64,000 nucleotides of DNA from Phragmites australis (taxonomy: Eukaryota > Streptophyta > Magnoliopsida > Poales > Poaceae): NCBI RefSeq assembly GCF_958298935.1, contig NC_084921.1, positions 4,722,001 through 4,786,000 on the forward strand. The letters run 5' to 3'. Numbering within the stretch: position 1 is the stretch's first letter; the number at the start of each line of letters is the position of its first letter. The notes beneath the pieces are model-generated. The model was not told where the DNA came from and did no database searches. It saw only the letters and a list, made by a program, of their open reading frames with translations. The position numbers and the translations under genes are program-made. Below are positions 1 through 11,773 of this stretch, piece by piece.

Positions 1-941
1 TTGGAGCCGCGCATGCCCAGCGGACACCAGCAAGCAATACCTACCTAAAAGGGAAATTTCTTCAAAATGGGTCGGTGGCTAGGGGTTGATTGGGCCCCCG
101 CCAGACGTCCGGAGGCGGAGCCCTTGGCGCGCGTTGGAAACACCGCCCCCCGCGCGTCCGCTCCGGCGACCCCGTCCTCCTCCCTCCGCTGGCCGCCCTA
201 CACCCCTCCCACTCCTTCCCTTCCTGCTGCACGCCCGCGCGCGCGCCTCTCATAAATTTAGCAATGCCCTCCCTCGCCAGCCGTCCGCTCCTGTCTATTC
301 CTCGCTCCCCCGTCCACCGCGCCCTCCCCCTCCCACGCACCGTCCGCCGCTTCGGGCTCCCGAGGGTCCCATGGGGGCGGGCCTTGTTCTTGTTCTCCGA
401 TCTCCCGTCACGGTTTCTCGGCCTGCCGTTTGAAGGCCAAGGCGGCGTCGCTCGTCGATATATGATCCCCTAGGTTCGTTTTTCCTGCTTCGTCATGCTG
501 AAATGGTTTCTTGTTTCGATTCGTTAGGATTGGAGCTTGATTTCAGAATGCATAACCGCCCTAGTTGTAAAAGTAACCTTACAACCAGATGATGTTCAAC
601 TTTCCATGTATTCTCAAAATGAGGAATAATGGATAATCGACTATCCGTCTAGATTCTACTATTCTAGATGGTTCAATGCCTCAATTTGCATGCTCCTTCT
701 ACGAATTGCTTGCTTGATTCCACCAAGGATCATGTCGACATGCTAGTTTGACCTGGGTGCGTGATGGGTAATGCCAATTGAAATGATTGATCCATGGCGT
801 CCTGCCAAAAGTCTGCGTGGATCTATTTGACTTGGGCAAATAATCCACGTTGTGCCCATTTCTTCTACAAGAACTGATTCCACTCATACTACACATTTGT
901 TATTGTCTGCCCTGATTTGCTACTATCTTGTGGAGTTGCAG
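1..941 (+). promoter_or_regulatory. Upstream region, 5' UTR and 5' UTR intron of the AGC kinase gene
   Basis: This is a GC- and pyrimidine-rich grass-type promoter/leader. A weak TATA-like ATAAATT lies at 252-258. A likely leader exon runs from about 285 to 473, where CTAG|GTTCGT gives a plausible donor. An acceptor, TTGCAG, ends at 941, directly before the chosen ATG at 942, so the ATG appears to open the second exon. An in-frame ATG at 852 lies inside the inferred intron and is not preferred. The long proline- and arginine-rich ORFs at 62-473 are composition artefacts. Confidence 0.5.
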
Positions 942-2722
942 ATGAACTTCATGTCATACAGCAAGCTGTCCACTGCGAATCATAAGATGGATTTCAATAC
1001 TCGTGGGAATACCCAGTCCAATGGCGCCTTGGCGCGGAATCAATCTGGCTTGTCAGCCAATCCATCCACGGCCTCCAAACCAGCAGTGCACTCGCATATC
1101 CCTTCCGATAAGAAATCACGCCACAAGAAGTCTGATCCAGCTGACAAAACATCGCCAAATACGGCAACAAATGCTGTGCTGACAACAGTATCTGAAACAG
1201 CTGCCACACCAATGGAAGCAGCAGTGAAAAGCGACAATGCCAAAGATGAGAAACATGGTGGCTCCTCCATAACCGTTCGTCAAGGCAGCTTTGGCACTTC
1301 TAGGAGTAACAGCTTGGATAGTTGCAGTACTGGTCAGATCAAGCGGCATACTGGAGGCGATTGCAGGTGGGAGGCCATCCAATTGGCGAACTGCAGGGAC
1401 TCCCCTCTCAGCCTTATCCACTTCAGGCTTCTGAAGCGCCTTGGTTATGGGGATATTGGCAGTGTTTACCTTGTGGAGCTCAGGGGGACAGACACATTTT
1501 TCGCAATGAAAGTGATGGACAAGGAGTCACTCATCAGCAGGAACAAGCTGATCCGGGCAGAAACTGAGAGGGAAATCCTCGGCCTTCTTAATCACCCGTT
1601 CCTACCCACATTATACACTCATTTTGAGACCGATAAGTTCTACTGTCTTGTCATGGAGTATTGCTGTGGTGGCAACCTCCATTCGCTTCGACAGAAGCAA
1701 CCTAACAAGCATTTCAATGAGCAAGCAGCCAGGTTGGTTCATCTCATAGCACCTTAGTATTCTTTGTTTGTTACCTTGACAATGTTCCATGTAATGTGTT
1801 GTTCACTGTTGCACATCGAGATATAACATTTGCTTATCCTAGTTCTCTTTCCCTGGTTGTTTTGATCAGATTTTATACCTCTGAGGTGTTGCTTGCACTT
1901 GAATATCTCCACATGCTTGGCATTGTCTACAGAGACTTGAAACCAGAAAATGTTCTGGTCCGCGATGGGGGGCACATCATGCTGTCTGACTTTGACCTGT
2001 CACTGCGGTGTTCTGTCAGCCCGATGTTAGTCAAATCCTCGTCGGTCCATGCAGGCGCCGATGGCGTCGAGAAAGGCCTAGTCCACGCTGAGGGTGTCAG
2101 CCAAGGCTGCATACAGCCATCAGCATTCTTTCCACGCATACTCCCCAAGAGGAACCGCAAGACCAAATCGGACTTCAGCCTCAATGGATCACTTCTGGAG
2201 TTCAATGCCGAACCGACAGACGCACGGTCAATGTCATTTGTCGGAACTCATGAATACCTTGCACCGGAGATCATCAGAGGAGAGGGGCACGGCAACGCAG
2301 TGGACTGGTGGACCTTCGGCATCTTCTTGTATGAGTTGCTGCATGGCATGACGCCGTTCAAGGGGAATAGCAACCGTGCCACGCTCTGCAATGTGGTGGA
2401 GCTGCCACTGCGGTTCCCTGACAGCCCACCTGTGAGCAATGTCGCACGTGACCTTATCCGCGGGCTTCTGGTGAAGGACCCTCAGAAGAGAATTGCAACC
2501 AAGAGGGGTGCCACTGAGATCAAGCAGCATCCATTCTTTGAGGGGGTCAACTGGGCACTTGTGAGAGGTGCTCATCCACCTTCTGTCCCTGACCCTGTAG
2601 ACTTCAGTCAGTTTGGATCTAAGGAGAAGAAGCCGCCAGAGAGTACAACGGCGCCGGAGACTTCTGCTGCAGCTAAGTCAGCAACGACCGGCGACTGTCC
2701 CATCAATTTTGAGTACTTCTAG
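942..2722 (+). CDS. AGC-VIII serine/threonine protein kinase, D6PK/G11A-like
   Basis: Two coding exons, 942-1732 and 1870-2722, join in phase (AG|A gives Arg264) and encode 547 residues. Residues 1-150 are a Ser/Thr/Lys-rich tail. The kinase domain has a glycine loop at about 167-174, ATP-binding Lys190 (AMKV), YRDLKPEN at 284-291, DFD at 304-306 in place of DFG (the mark of plant AGC-VIII kinases), an insertion of about 80 residues in the activation segment, and APE at 395-397. The chain ends in FEYF, a PIF-type FxxF hydrophobic motif that in this family docks the upstream kinase PDK1. Known relatives phosphorylate PIN auxin exporters at the plasma membrane; that role is inferred here. The start is chosen because a splice acceptor abuts the ATG. 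No defect is seen. Confidence 0.95.
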
Positions 2723-3504
2723 ATCTGTACCCCGTCAATTTTGGGTACTACTGGGACTGAACACCATAGATACAGATGTCCGTATTGTTGTCATTACTCT
2801 TGTTCCTCTTTACTGCTGCAGCTAATGAATGATGCAAGTTTTTACCTGTGCTGTTTCTTTCTGAACTGACGGGTGCAGATAGCTTTTGCGGATAAGAAAT
2901 TTCTCTTGTGAACGATAACAACAGTTCATTGCATTTGATCTAGAATGGGCCTGCACCTTTTAGTCGGTACAATTTCTTTTTGCTACTTCAAGTTTATTAT
3001 GTCCTGCAAATCACTCTTGACTGAAGATATGCAGGCTGCCACCGAGAATGTGCACCAGTCTTGCAATTTACGTTAATTTAGTTATGTTCGAGTATCAAAA
3101 ACTGTTTTGTGCAACAAAAAAAAAATCAATTTGTGTAACTCATCGTAGTGGAACAGGTTTAGCCAGTGCAACAAGATCTATGTATAATGTGGAACTATAT
3201 GACCAACATGATACCTTTAGGTGGTCTTTACATAGAACGTTATCTTTTCAGTGCAATCTATGTATAAGGTTTTAATCAACAATGGTGTGATTCCCGATAA
3301 GAATATTATTTAGAAGCTAGAGGTATCTCTGAAGATTAAGATTTTTCTTTGATACTTGCAACAAAAAAGCTAAAGGTATCTCTGAAGATTAAGATCTTTC
3401 TTTGGTACTTGCAACAAAGAGTAATTTTAACAAAAGATAATCTAGTAAAAAAAACAACAGAAGGGTAGTCTAAAATGTTGTTTCTATTCTGCTAATGGAT
3501 CTAT
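2723..3504. other. 3' UTR of the kinase gene and short intergenic DNA
   Basis: The first few hundred bases are probably the kinase 3' UTR. The rest is AT-rich and holds only the 53-bp direct repeat listed separately. No coding feature is supported. Confidence 0.5.
3314..3419. repeat. Two-copy 53-bp direct tandem repeat
   Basis: Two adjacent copies start at 3314 and 3367. They share AGGTATCTCTGAAGATTAAG and a TACTTGCAACAAA end, and differ at only a few positions. Confidence 0.85.
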
Positions 3505-4037
3505 ACAATATTTATTTTTCGATGATCCCTTCGCTAGATTTATTTGGAGGGTTGTTCAAACATCGTGTAGTTTGAGTCCTCCAACTAGTATTGTGAATAT
3601 ATTGGATACTTGGTTAGAAGGGATCAATCATAATCTACAGAAACAAATTTTTGTTGGGAGCAAGTGCTATATGTTGAGCCATTTGGTTGAATAGAAATGA
3701 GGTAGTTTTTGATAAAATACCAGTTCTTTCTCCTATGCAGGTTGTTTTTAGAGGCGTGTTTCTGGATTGGTTTGCAGAAGGGAGACGAACCTCTCTACTT
3801 GAAGATTGCATGTCACCTTTTGGATATTATAGTGATGAAAGTTTTTGCCAAACATAGGTGGATGTTTAACAACAGAATTTGTGTTAAAGTCTTTAGCTCG
3901 TCTTATGTGTTTCCTGAAGGCTTTTTTTTATCTTATGTCAAAGTGTCTTGTTTTTTTGACAGTGTAATAATAAATGGCTATATGTATTTTTTGATGTAGA
4001 GGCTGAAATAATAAAGTATCCCGTTATCTAAAAAACA
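3505..4037 (+). mobile_element. 5'-truncated LINE (L1-type) 3' end with RT-associated zinc-binding remnant
   Basis: From about 3515, translation of the + strand with several stops and frameshifts gives the PFARFIWRVVQ, PPTSIVNILDTWLEGI and later NNRICV segments typical of the C-terminal zf-RVT region of grass L1 elements. It ends in a GATGTAGAGGCTG-type tail and a short A run at about 4032-4037. Only the last part of ORF2 is present, as expected for a 5'-truncated insertion. It is non-functional. Confidence 0.75.
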
Positions 4038-4339
4038 GGATATATCTTTCATAGCGACATTCAAACTAACGTAACAGGTTCTATTACCATGGCATCAAGG
4101 TTGTTCAAGTTACACGAATTTAACCATTAAGTAGATCGACACAGAATAGGGCTAAATTTTAGTCATCACATAGATATGCCATCACCAGAAATGGCTAATG
4201 TCTGACAAGAACATTCTTAAACCAGAGACAAAAACCAATTCTTCGGTCATGCAGTGCTTGCTGTCAAAAACCTATTGGCTGTTTCACTTTTCAGTAAGGC
4301 AAGTGAATTGCAATGGTGAGGTGTTCTGACGAAAGAATT

Positions 4340-6652
4340 CTAGCTGGTAGGCACAATCTCATCTTCAGTTGATGCCTCTCTTTTCAGTTCCAGTACGCGA
4401 GTTCTGTTTGCAGCAAACTCCGCCCTGAGATGTTCCGTGTAGAGCGCCATCGACTTCTTGAAGTCTGCGAAGCACTTGTCACAGGCATATTTGGTGCCAT
4501 TCCCGACAGATGATCCAACGACTGTGCCAGACATGTAAGTGCTACACGCGTCGAGAATGACACGCTCACGCTCGTGGAAGTGGCGCGCAACAAGGCTCTC
4601 AAAATGCTGCAGGAATGAAAGGCTCTCAGTATGTTAATTTCCTGGATGACTATAACTATGACAGGTGAGATTCTTTATTTTTCTATAGCTGATATATAAC
4701 ACTAAAGCAAGAGATGAAGGATTTCTTTGGCTACCTTTGGGGGCTTCCACAATGAATACAGCATTGTCTTGCAGGATAGCAGAAAGGCGGTCTGATTGTA
4801 AGCCAAGGAATTCTTTTCACCAACTGCTGTGTTAGCCGAATTTTTGTAGAATGGCTCATTAAAGTAAGGTTTATCATTCAAGACAAGGCCCTGGATGGAG
4901 ACCAACACCTGTAGCATGGTGGAATTTGACTTGCCCCATTTCTCGCACCCATTTCCCCACCAGGTATTCAGAAGGCTAAGGCAAACTTTCCCACTCGCAT
5001 ACAAGTTTGGATTTAACCTAAGTCCACCCGAATGGTAATGAACTTTCTGCACACATCAGATAGAATTTTTAAAAGATTGTGGGTGGCTATGCCAATAGAA
5101 ATATTAGAGGAAAGCTGGTGTGAAGCGGTCACATACTGGTGGGCATTTTGGGTATTCAGAAGGAAAACAGACATCAAAGAAGAACAGTCCATCATGATAT
5201 GGAGTTCCAGCCGGCCCAACTATAGCAGCCCTAAGCAGATCAATCCTCTCCTCGTAAACTCTAACATATATAGATTCTGCATAATTTTAACCACACTGGT
5301 ACAAGTTATTAGCAATAAAAAACGCATAAGCTGATTTCAGGTGCAAATTCTCCCATTAACAATAAGGATATCAGGTGCTAATGTCAATCATAAGACATGA
5401 CGGGCACAAGAAGTGGCATAGTATCTTGCACTAGTGCACATGATTTTATAGACATGCATTGTTTTCATCTGCTCATGCGTTTTCTAATATAAAATAATTA
5501 CTTCTGAACATGTGCAATATGCTAGCATGACAAGATTATTATGGAAAATTAATAGTCAACAAAATGCCATGACCGATGATGGGATAGACACTACACACAA
5601 TAGTCTCCTTTGAATTCTCTGTACCTACAGTTTGTCAGTTTGGTGACAATACACAATAGTCTCCTGTGAATTCTCTATAACTACAGTTTGTCAGTTTGGC
5701 GACAATAAGAAATGAAACATTGATCAAATATAATCAGCATAAAAAACTGTTTGGCGACAATAAGAAATGAAACACCAAACTGTACCCAGTGTTAAAGTAC
5801 TGATAATTTGATGAGTACGACAGTACTGATTTATCAAATAAAAACATGCACTCACCAGGTAGATCTTTCTGTAGAAGCTTCCAGTCACTTTGGATTGCCT
5901 TCACCCAATCTTTGGTGGTCTGGTCACATATTTGAGGTGAGAAATTTACAGTTGGATCCAATAGCAGAAATGGCACAGCATACCTTCCCCGGTGATTTCT
6001 TTGCATAGTGGTGATCGGAGAAATCTTGAACAACATCAAATTGATTAAATGACTTGTAATCATTAATCTCAGTTCCATGTCCTATCCTTGCCATTGATGA
6101 GCTTGAGCATTCAGATTCATGTTTTTGCACCCATAGTACAGTGCCAGTCCCACTTGAACAGGGATCCAAAATACTCTTATTTGCAGTGACACTCACAGTG
6201 GAGTGTGAAGCAGAAGCTGAAATCCAGGATGTAGGTTAATGAGTAATGAGTAATGTCATTACGACATCAACAAATGGAGTATATAATTCCAGCTTAGGAC
6301 AGAGATATGGGACAGCATCCATATAATGCAGTCTATCAGCTCAGTCAGGCCTACTGTGGCACTGCCCATGTGGAATTGCAAATCTGAAATGTTACTACTA
6401 CACCAATGAAAGGCAGCCATTAGATTGCTGTGTCATGGCACCAGAAAACCATGCCCACAAATTGAACAATCCAGGGCTGATAGACGGAAAGGGACACGGA
6501 ACAAATTGCCAATTTGCCCTCAGATGAGACAAAAAGCGAGATCGTTGTTTTGAAGAGGGAAGTATCCAAACAAAAGGCTGAAGTGAATCACCATTCTTCT
6601 TGGGATCCTTCTTCTTGACACAAAACAGCTGAAGCAGCTTCTTCAGAACCAT
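4340..6652 (-). CDS. UBC23/24-like (PHO2-class) E2 ubiquitin-conjugating enzyme
   Basis: Six minus-strand exons fit together in phase: 6652-6592, 6216-5984, 5919-5856, 5276-5137, 5046-4735 and 4606-4340, giving 358 residues. The UBC fold runs from about residue 100 to 280, with KAIQSDWKLLQKDLP, then GPAGTPYHDGLFFFD, then YHSGGLRLNPNLY and the catalytic cysteine in GKVCLSLL (Cys188). These are hallmarks of the large plant UBC23-26/PHO2 and BIRC6-like E2 class, which passes ubiquitin to targets. The protein is short for that class because the usual long N-terminal extension is mostly absent. Exons 2-6 are firm. Exon 1 (donor G|GTGATT at 6592) is the least certain and rests on phase agreement. 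A leader intron probably ends at 6685. The partner and substrate are unknown. Confidence 0.88.
5595..5782. repeat. Imperfect tandem repeat of about 56 bp in an E2 gene intron
   Basis: ACACAATAGTCTCCT units start at 5595 and 5651 and run into CAGTTTGTCAGTTTGG. A related piece, GGCGACAATAAGAAATGAAA, recurs about 55 bp apart near 5698 and 5753. It lies within the intron 5277-5855. Confidence 0.75.
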
Positions 6653-9420
6653 CCTTCCTTTTAATCACTTCACACAAAAAGCACCTGGAAAAAACGAGAA
6701 ATCATCGTAATCTTTGTGAGTTTGGAAGTTGTCAAACAAGAAGAAAGACCACTCATTTGCGCAAACCGTAAAGGCAAAGATCAGAAACACATGAACAACA
6801 TATGCATAAACAGAAGCACCTTTACAAGAAATCATTTCCTCGGCAAGAACAACTGAAAGAGAAGAGGAGAGAAGAAAAGAAAAGAAAAGAAAAGAGTACT
6901 AGAAAATCGACCTTCTTGGAGAACCCCAACGCGGCAAGTATCTTCTTTTTCCATTTCTTTTTAGTACTACTAGTACGTTCTTTTCACTCGTGCTCGTCGG
7001 CCCCAAACCGCAATCAATGCGTGCGTGACGCCGTGGTGGTCCAATGGAGCCGAGAGACCATCACCCCAAGACCAAGAACAGACAAAAAGAAAGAAACCGA
7101 GAGGGCTAACTAGCACAGTGAAAGCCCGGAGATAAACTTGACCGTCGCCGTCCAGGAGCAGGAGCACCAGCGCATGGTTAAGAAATAAGAACCCCACCAA
7201 GAAAACAATAGATAGCACAGCGGAAGGCTTGTTCCATCAAGAAATCCACCCATGACAAGGAAAAGGGAAAAGAAGCAGAAGCAGCCAGCAAGCACCGATC
7301 AAGAAGAAGAAAACATTACAGCAGGGCAGGCGAAGCGAAGATGGAAGTCACCCACCTCGGGTCCTGCGCTAGTCCTGGACGCTTCAACTGGTTGGTTGAT
7401 TGGTGTTGAGGCAAGCGACTGAGCGAGAGAGGCGAGGAGGGGTCGAGGCTTCAACTGGTTGTGTGATGGCGATGCGGGAATTCCGGGGGTCACACTGCAC
7501 GGATGCCGGGATCGGGACACCTTGCGTGCCAAGGCGGAAAAGCGTAAAGTGGAACGGGCTGCTCATGTAAAGGGCACCGTGCCCTTCATTCCCTTCTATT
7601 TTGATGTTACAATCTCTATTTTTAAATTGACGTTGTTTTAAGAATTTAATTTTATTTTTAGATAGATATCGTTTTAGTTTTTTAAAGTAATATTTTATTA
7701 TAGTGTTCATATTAAAAATTATTGAAAAGTGAAACTTTTTCAATAAGTGTAGTATATTAGTATTTTATGTGTCATTAATTGAATGTTGAAGAAATCAAGA
7801 GGAATAAAACGATATGCATAAAATAATTTATTGTAGCCTTATTCTGTGTACCTCAAAAGCTAAAACTACATCTAAAAGAGAATGAAGATAGTATTATTTT
7901 CAATCGTATGAAAATGACGCTAGTTCAAGACGATGGCCTCCGTACCTCAAAATCCAATAACCATCATCTTCTCTTCTTTCTCTTGCCAAAGCAGATATGT
8001 TCCTCGTGTGACGCCTCCATGTGCTCGCACCCCACCTCCTGTCCTCCTTCACCCATCTCTGGTGATACTCCCACCGCCGGATCTATTGAGTCATCTCCAC
8101 TCGTTCCTGCTCTGGCATCGCCCATCGGTCGTCCTTCGCTGTTCGCAGTCGACGACATCCCCGCCGACCACCGCTTCGCCCCCACGCCCGCCTCCTCCAC
8201 CAGGCCGGCCTCCCTTCATAAGAGCTCCCTCTAAGCCCGCCGATGGAGTATCCTGCCAAAAATCGAATCCCCATCGCTAAACTTTGTTGGCTTCTTCAGT
8301 TCAACGTCGCTTGAAATCATCTCCACGATTTCAAGCGCCTGAAGATTAGGAAGCGTGGATCGATCCACGCTTCCATGACATAAGTTCACGTGAATCCTGG
8401 GCGCAGCGTGACGACAAAGAATCCTAGGAGCGTGCAATGCGATGACGAAAACCGATGTATGGTGCATGAACATGACGCAACGGATGGTCGTGGCGCAAAG
8501 GAAACCTAGGGGTGTGGTGCTCAACAAGGTGGTGCGAAATCAAGGTGTGACGACACGAAATCTAGAGTGGAGACGGTGCAAAGACGATGAGTGCAATGAA
8601 TCTCGGCGAATCGAGTGTGAACGTAGCAGCTCGAACATGCGGAGGACAAACCAGATTGTCATACCACTTGTTCGAGTATTAGACACGAGATATTGTGAAA
8701 AATCCTCTAATACAGAGGTAACATATTATGGAGAACATATTTTATTACGAATGGTCCAAGATTACAAGTATAAGATGTGATATATATTTATGGACATCTT
8801 ATGGAATCGTATTTGACTAGGAATATTTATAATATTCATTTAGGACTTGTAGATAACAGGTGGTACTTTACTTCGGTTCGGATCTATCGTGATAAAGTGG
8901 TATGGCTGCATAGATATAAGATTCCACATCTTCTTTCCCTCTCTCCCAAGTGATGGGGGGTGCTTTTCCTTGCAGAAGACAACAGTAGCAAATCGAGCAT
9001 CTCATCTGCTGACTGCTGCCCGGTTATTGCCGTAAGTACATAATGGAACACGGAATTGGAAAGCATGAAACCACCCGCTATTCCTCTTTCTATCCATGCC
9101 ATGCCAAAAAAAATGCCTATGTTGTTTGACTACTGCTCCAGTATTGGGATGGTCATGTACCCCTACTCCAAACTTTGCAGCTTTTAAATTTTCCTAAGAA
9201 GAAGGAAGAGAGAGTTAAAGACACAAATTCACCCATACGAATAGGAAATATCTCCCCAGTTTCAACGTTCGTTTCAACCCTTTTGAAAAAGTTAATCGCA
9301 AAAGCGGGGCAAAATGGCCGTGGAAATGAGTACTTATATTTTTTAAAATCAAAACGCCATTGGACATTTGGAAGAGATGGATATAGCCGTGCGTCCCGTC
9401 AAATCAGTCAGTCACTGTAG
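6653..9420. other. E2 gene leader/promoter and intergenic DNA without a supported gene
   Basis: 6653 to about 7560 should hold the E2 gene's leader intron, leader exon and promoter on the minus strand; a TTTTTCCAG acceptor ends at 6685. From about 7580 to 7900 the DNA is AT-rich. From 7908 to 8280 it is C-rich with Ser/Pro-rich ORFs of no recognisable family. From 8430 to 8830 it may hold a decayed copia-type LTR edge, which could not be proven. No coding gene is called. Confidence 0.4.
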
Positions 9421-9603
9421 CTGAACGGTAGGCTTTCTAGTTTCTACTTTACTCCCATTTTATACTCTCTGCTACTGCTGTCGCTGCTGCTCCTCCTCGG
9501 TGGCTCAGGCCCCATCCACATTTCCAACTTTGAAACCTCAATCGCGAAGCGCAGTGAAGAGGAAATCCCCGCAAGGCATCCGAGCTCCAGGACTGCACAG
9601 GCA

Positions 9604-11242
9604 ATGGCCATCGATCAGCCCCTTAAGGTATGTTCCTCTCCCTCCTTATCTCAAAGCTCCCCAGTCATTGGCTTCGTTATTTCCCCAGTCAGGGTTTCCT
9701 TGAATCGTCTGTTGATGGCTCATCTGTTCTCTCTTTTTTTTCCGGTTATGTTAATGGCACATTTACACTGCAGTTTGTTTGAGTTTTGCTTTATGCATTT
9801 GAGTTTTTCCTTCGGGGCTTTTGCAAATTTGTCACTGGTTTTTTATTTTTTTAAGAATGCTATGGAATGATAGGTTTAGTGGTATTTTTTAATATTTTAA
9901 TAATAAATTTGCAATAATGATTTAAAATAGTGATAAATTTACAATTGTCACTTTTTTTCCTCTTTTATTTTATTTCACCTGTAAGGTAGCTTTTGAAAAG
10001 GCGATTCTTGAAAACAACCCCCATGGCCTCTTTGCATACGTTCAGTTAGCACAGATTTCTCTCAAATTACTATTCTTCTCCCCCTGGTGGATTGGTCGCA
10101 TCGTGCATCCGTTTCCGGCTATTTGTTTCTTGCATTATTTGTTTCCTGCCTATTGATCGATTAGGTGCAATATTTGACGTTTATCGATCTCTGTTTCTTT
10201 TCTAGTTCAACTTTGTGTTTTATCATTCTCCTTGTCTCCCTCAATCTTTTCGCAACCGAAGATTTCCCCCACTTTTTGTTAGATGATATTCTGAAACGAA
10301 AGTGTCGATCTTTAATTACATATTGATATTCGGATCCTGAATTCGTTCCTCTGCTTTGATAGTCAGATACTGAATTCGTTCCTCTCCAGAGGAAGAGAGG
10401 GAGGCCTGCCGGTGCTGGCTCCCAGTCCGTCAAGAGCAAGATGGAGCAGAAGATGGCATTGGTCAATCAGAGGCTCGCCTTGCTTGACAGTAGCAGCAGC
10501 AGCAGCAGCAGCGAGAATGACAAGGATGACAATTTTGTGCCCATGGTGAGGCCCTGCGTGAAATGGTTTAACATTGACTTCAGAGTAGCATCATGCCATT
10601 CATCATACTGAATGATAAAAAAAAATTCTTTATCATAGTCAGGTGTAAAGAGAGCAATATGTAGCCGAACCCACATCCTTAGTTTGGTTGGTGGGGAGGC
10701 GTTGATCAGACAATCTACTTATACTTAACACTCCTCTGCACGGCTAGGCTCAGCACCTATTCATACATAAAAAATGTAGAAGGTGCTGCTGTTTTCAGAT
10801 TCGCAGAGTCCCGGTGTGTTGGACCTGTTGGTTGGTCCGTGAATCACAACTCTGATCTCAGCACTCTGATTGTCTTTGTCTCTTTGATGGGTATTGTATA
10901 ATGTGTTTCTCCTTGAACTCTCTTTTGCTTGCGAAGTTTGACCGTCCTTATCATTTGAAACTGTATCAACTGAAGTCTAGAAATTATTTGCTATGTTTTT
11001 TTTTTCTGTCAATGCCCATCAGTTTCTGGAGTATCTGGTACCATCAATACTTAATCATCATACGCATTTTTGTGTTATCAGACTATATGTTTCCTTTTGG
11101 TCTACGTTCAACTTGATATTTTCTCCACACAACAATTGTTTAACGGTTGCAGGATGATGAGCTCGCTATTGTTGTTGCACACCCGCCTGTAGCAATTCAT
11201 TGTGGTGATGCAGACGATGAGGGGAAGGTTATTCCTTTGGAA
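9604..11242 (+). CDS. Small AT-hook protein gene, exons 1-3 (3' end broken by retrotransposon)
   Basis: Three phase-0 exons are seen: 9604-9627 (MAIDQPLK, ATG in a good GCAATGGCC context), 10390-10545 and 11153-11242, each bounded by clear GT/AG sites. The first junction creates KRKRGRPAG, an AT-hook-like DNA-minor-groove motif. It is followed by a Lys/Gln-rich stretch, a run of eight serines coded by AGC repeats, an acidic stretch, and a mixed hydrophobic exon 3. I do not recognise the family; a nuclear, DNA-binding role is inferred only from the AT-hook. A fourth exon, starting at 11710 or 11752, is interrupted at 11773 by the LTR array. Its continuation is at 27680-27768. The present transcript would stop within the LTR or at an in-frame TGA at 11734-11736. 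Confidence 0.65.
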
Positions 11243-11582
11243 GTAAGGGCACTGTTGCTTCGTTTCTCTTGTATACATCTGGGTGTAATACCGAGTTTTT
11301 TCTTCCTCGTTTTTACATGGATATTCACTACATGTGTAGTTACTCCATTCGCAGTACCACTACCAGTAATACAACATGACCAACAAAGCACTACATTTAG
11401 AACACACTGTTGTCATAGATCCTTGTCACCTTTTTTTCATCTCATAATTTTCCTCGTTATGGAAGGTCGTGAATTCAAGAGTGGAGAGTGTGCATTTTGG
11501 TGTGGGGTTCGTTTTGTTCGAGTTGAGATCGTTTTGTTGTCTCGGGATTACTAATTGTTAAGATTTTTAACCCAGTTTTTCT

Positions 11583-11710
11583 TATAAATGAGATCAACTC
11601 TCTTCTCCTCTAATAATATCTATATCTCTGGTGTTGTCCTTAAAAAAAACGTATGTCAACTCTCTTTATTCTATAATAACATCTATGTCTCTGGTGCTGT
11701 CAAAAAAAGA
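11583..11710. repeat. Imperfect two-copy direct repeat of about 63 bp
   Basis: Two copies of a TCAACTCTCTT..ATAATATCTATATCTCTGGTG-like unit lie side by side before the putative fourth exon of the AT-hook gene. Each ends in an A-rich run. Confidence 0.6.
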
Positions 11711-11773
11711 AACGCAGCATTGACGCAATATTGTGAAATGATGTCGACGAGCGCCACAACAAACCTGCCCAGG
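11710..11773 (+). pseudogene. 5' part of the disrupted fourth exon of the AT-hook gene
   Basis: After a possible acceptor (AAAAAAG|AAACGC) the phase-0 frame reads KRSIDAIL, then TGA at 11734-11736, then NDVDERHNKPAQ up to the LTR at 11774. An alternative acceptor GACGAG|CGC at 11752 is also in phase and would skip the TGA. The last five bases, CCAGG (11769-11773), are the target-site duplication of the retrotransposon array. Confidence 0.45.
11769..11773. repeat. Target-site duplication CCAGG, left copy
   Basis: CCAGG directly precedes the TG of LTR 1 and matches CCAGG directly after LTR 3 at 27675-27679. This shows the whole array occupies one insertion site. Confidence 0.93.

Noticed and set aside
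852..941. Upstream in-frame ATG for the kinase at 852
   Set aside because: The segment ends in a TTGCAG acceptor directly before ATG 942 and its translation is unlike kinase N-termini, so it is treated as intron.
8655..8675. Degenerate primer-site-like GTCATACCACTTGTTCG, hinting at a minus-strand copia LTR
   Set aside because: Only a partial match to the tRNA-iMet primer site, with no matching LTR end or target duplication found.
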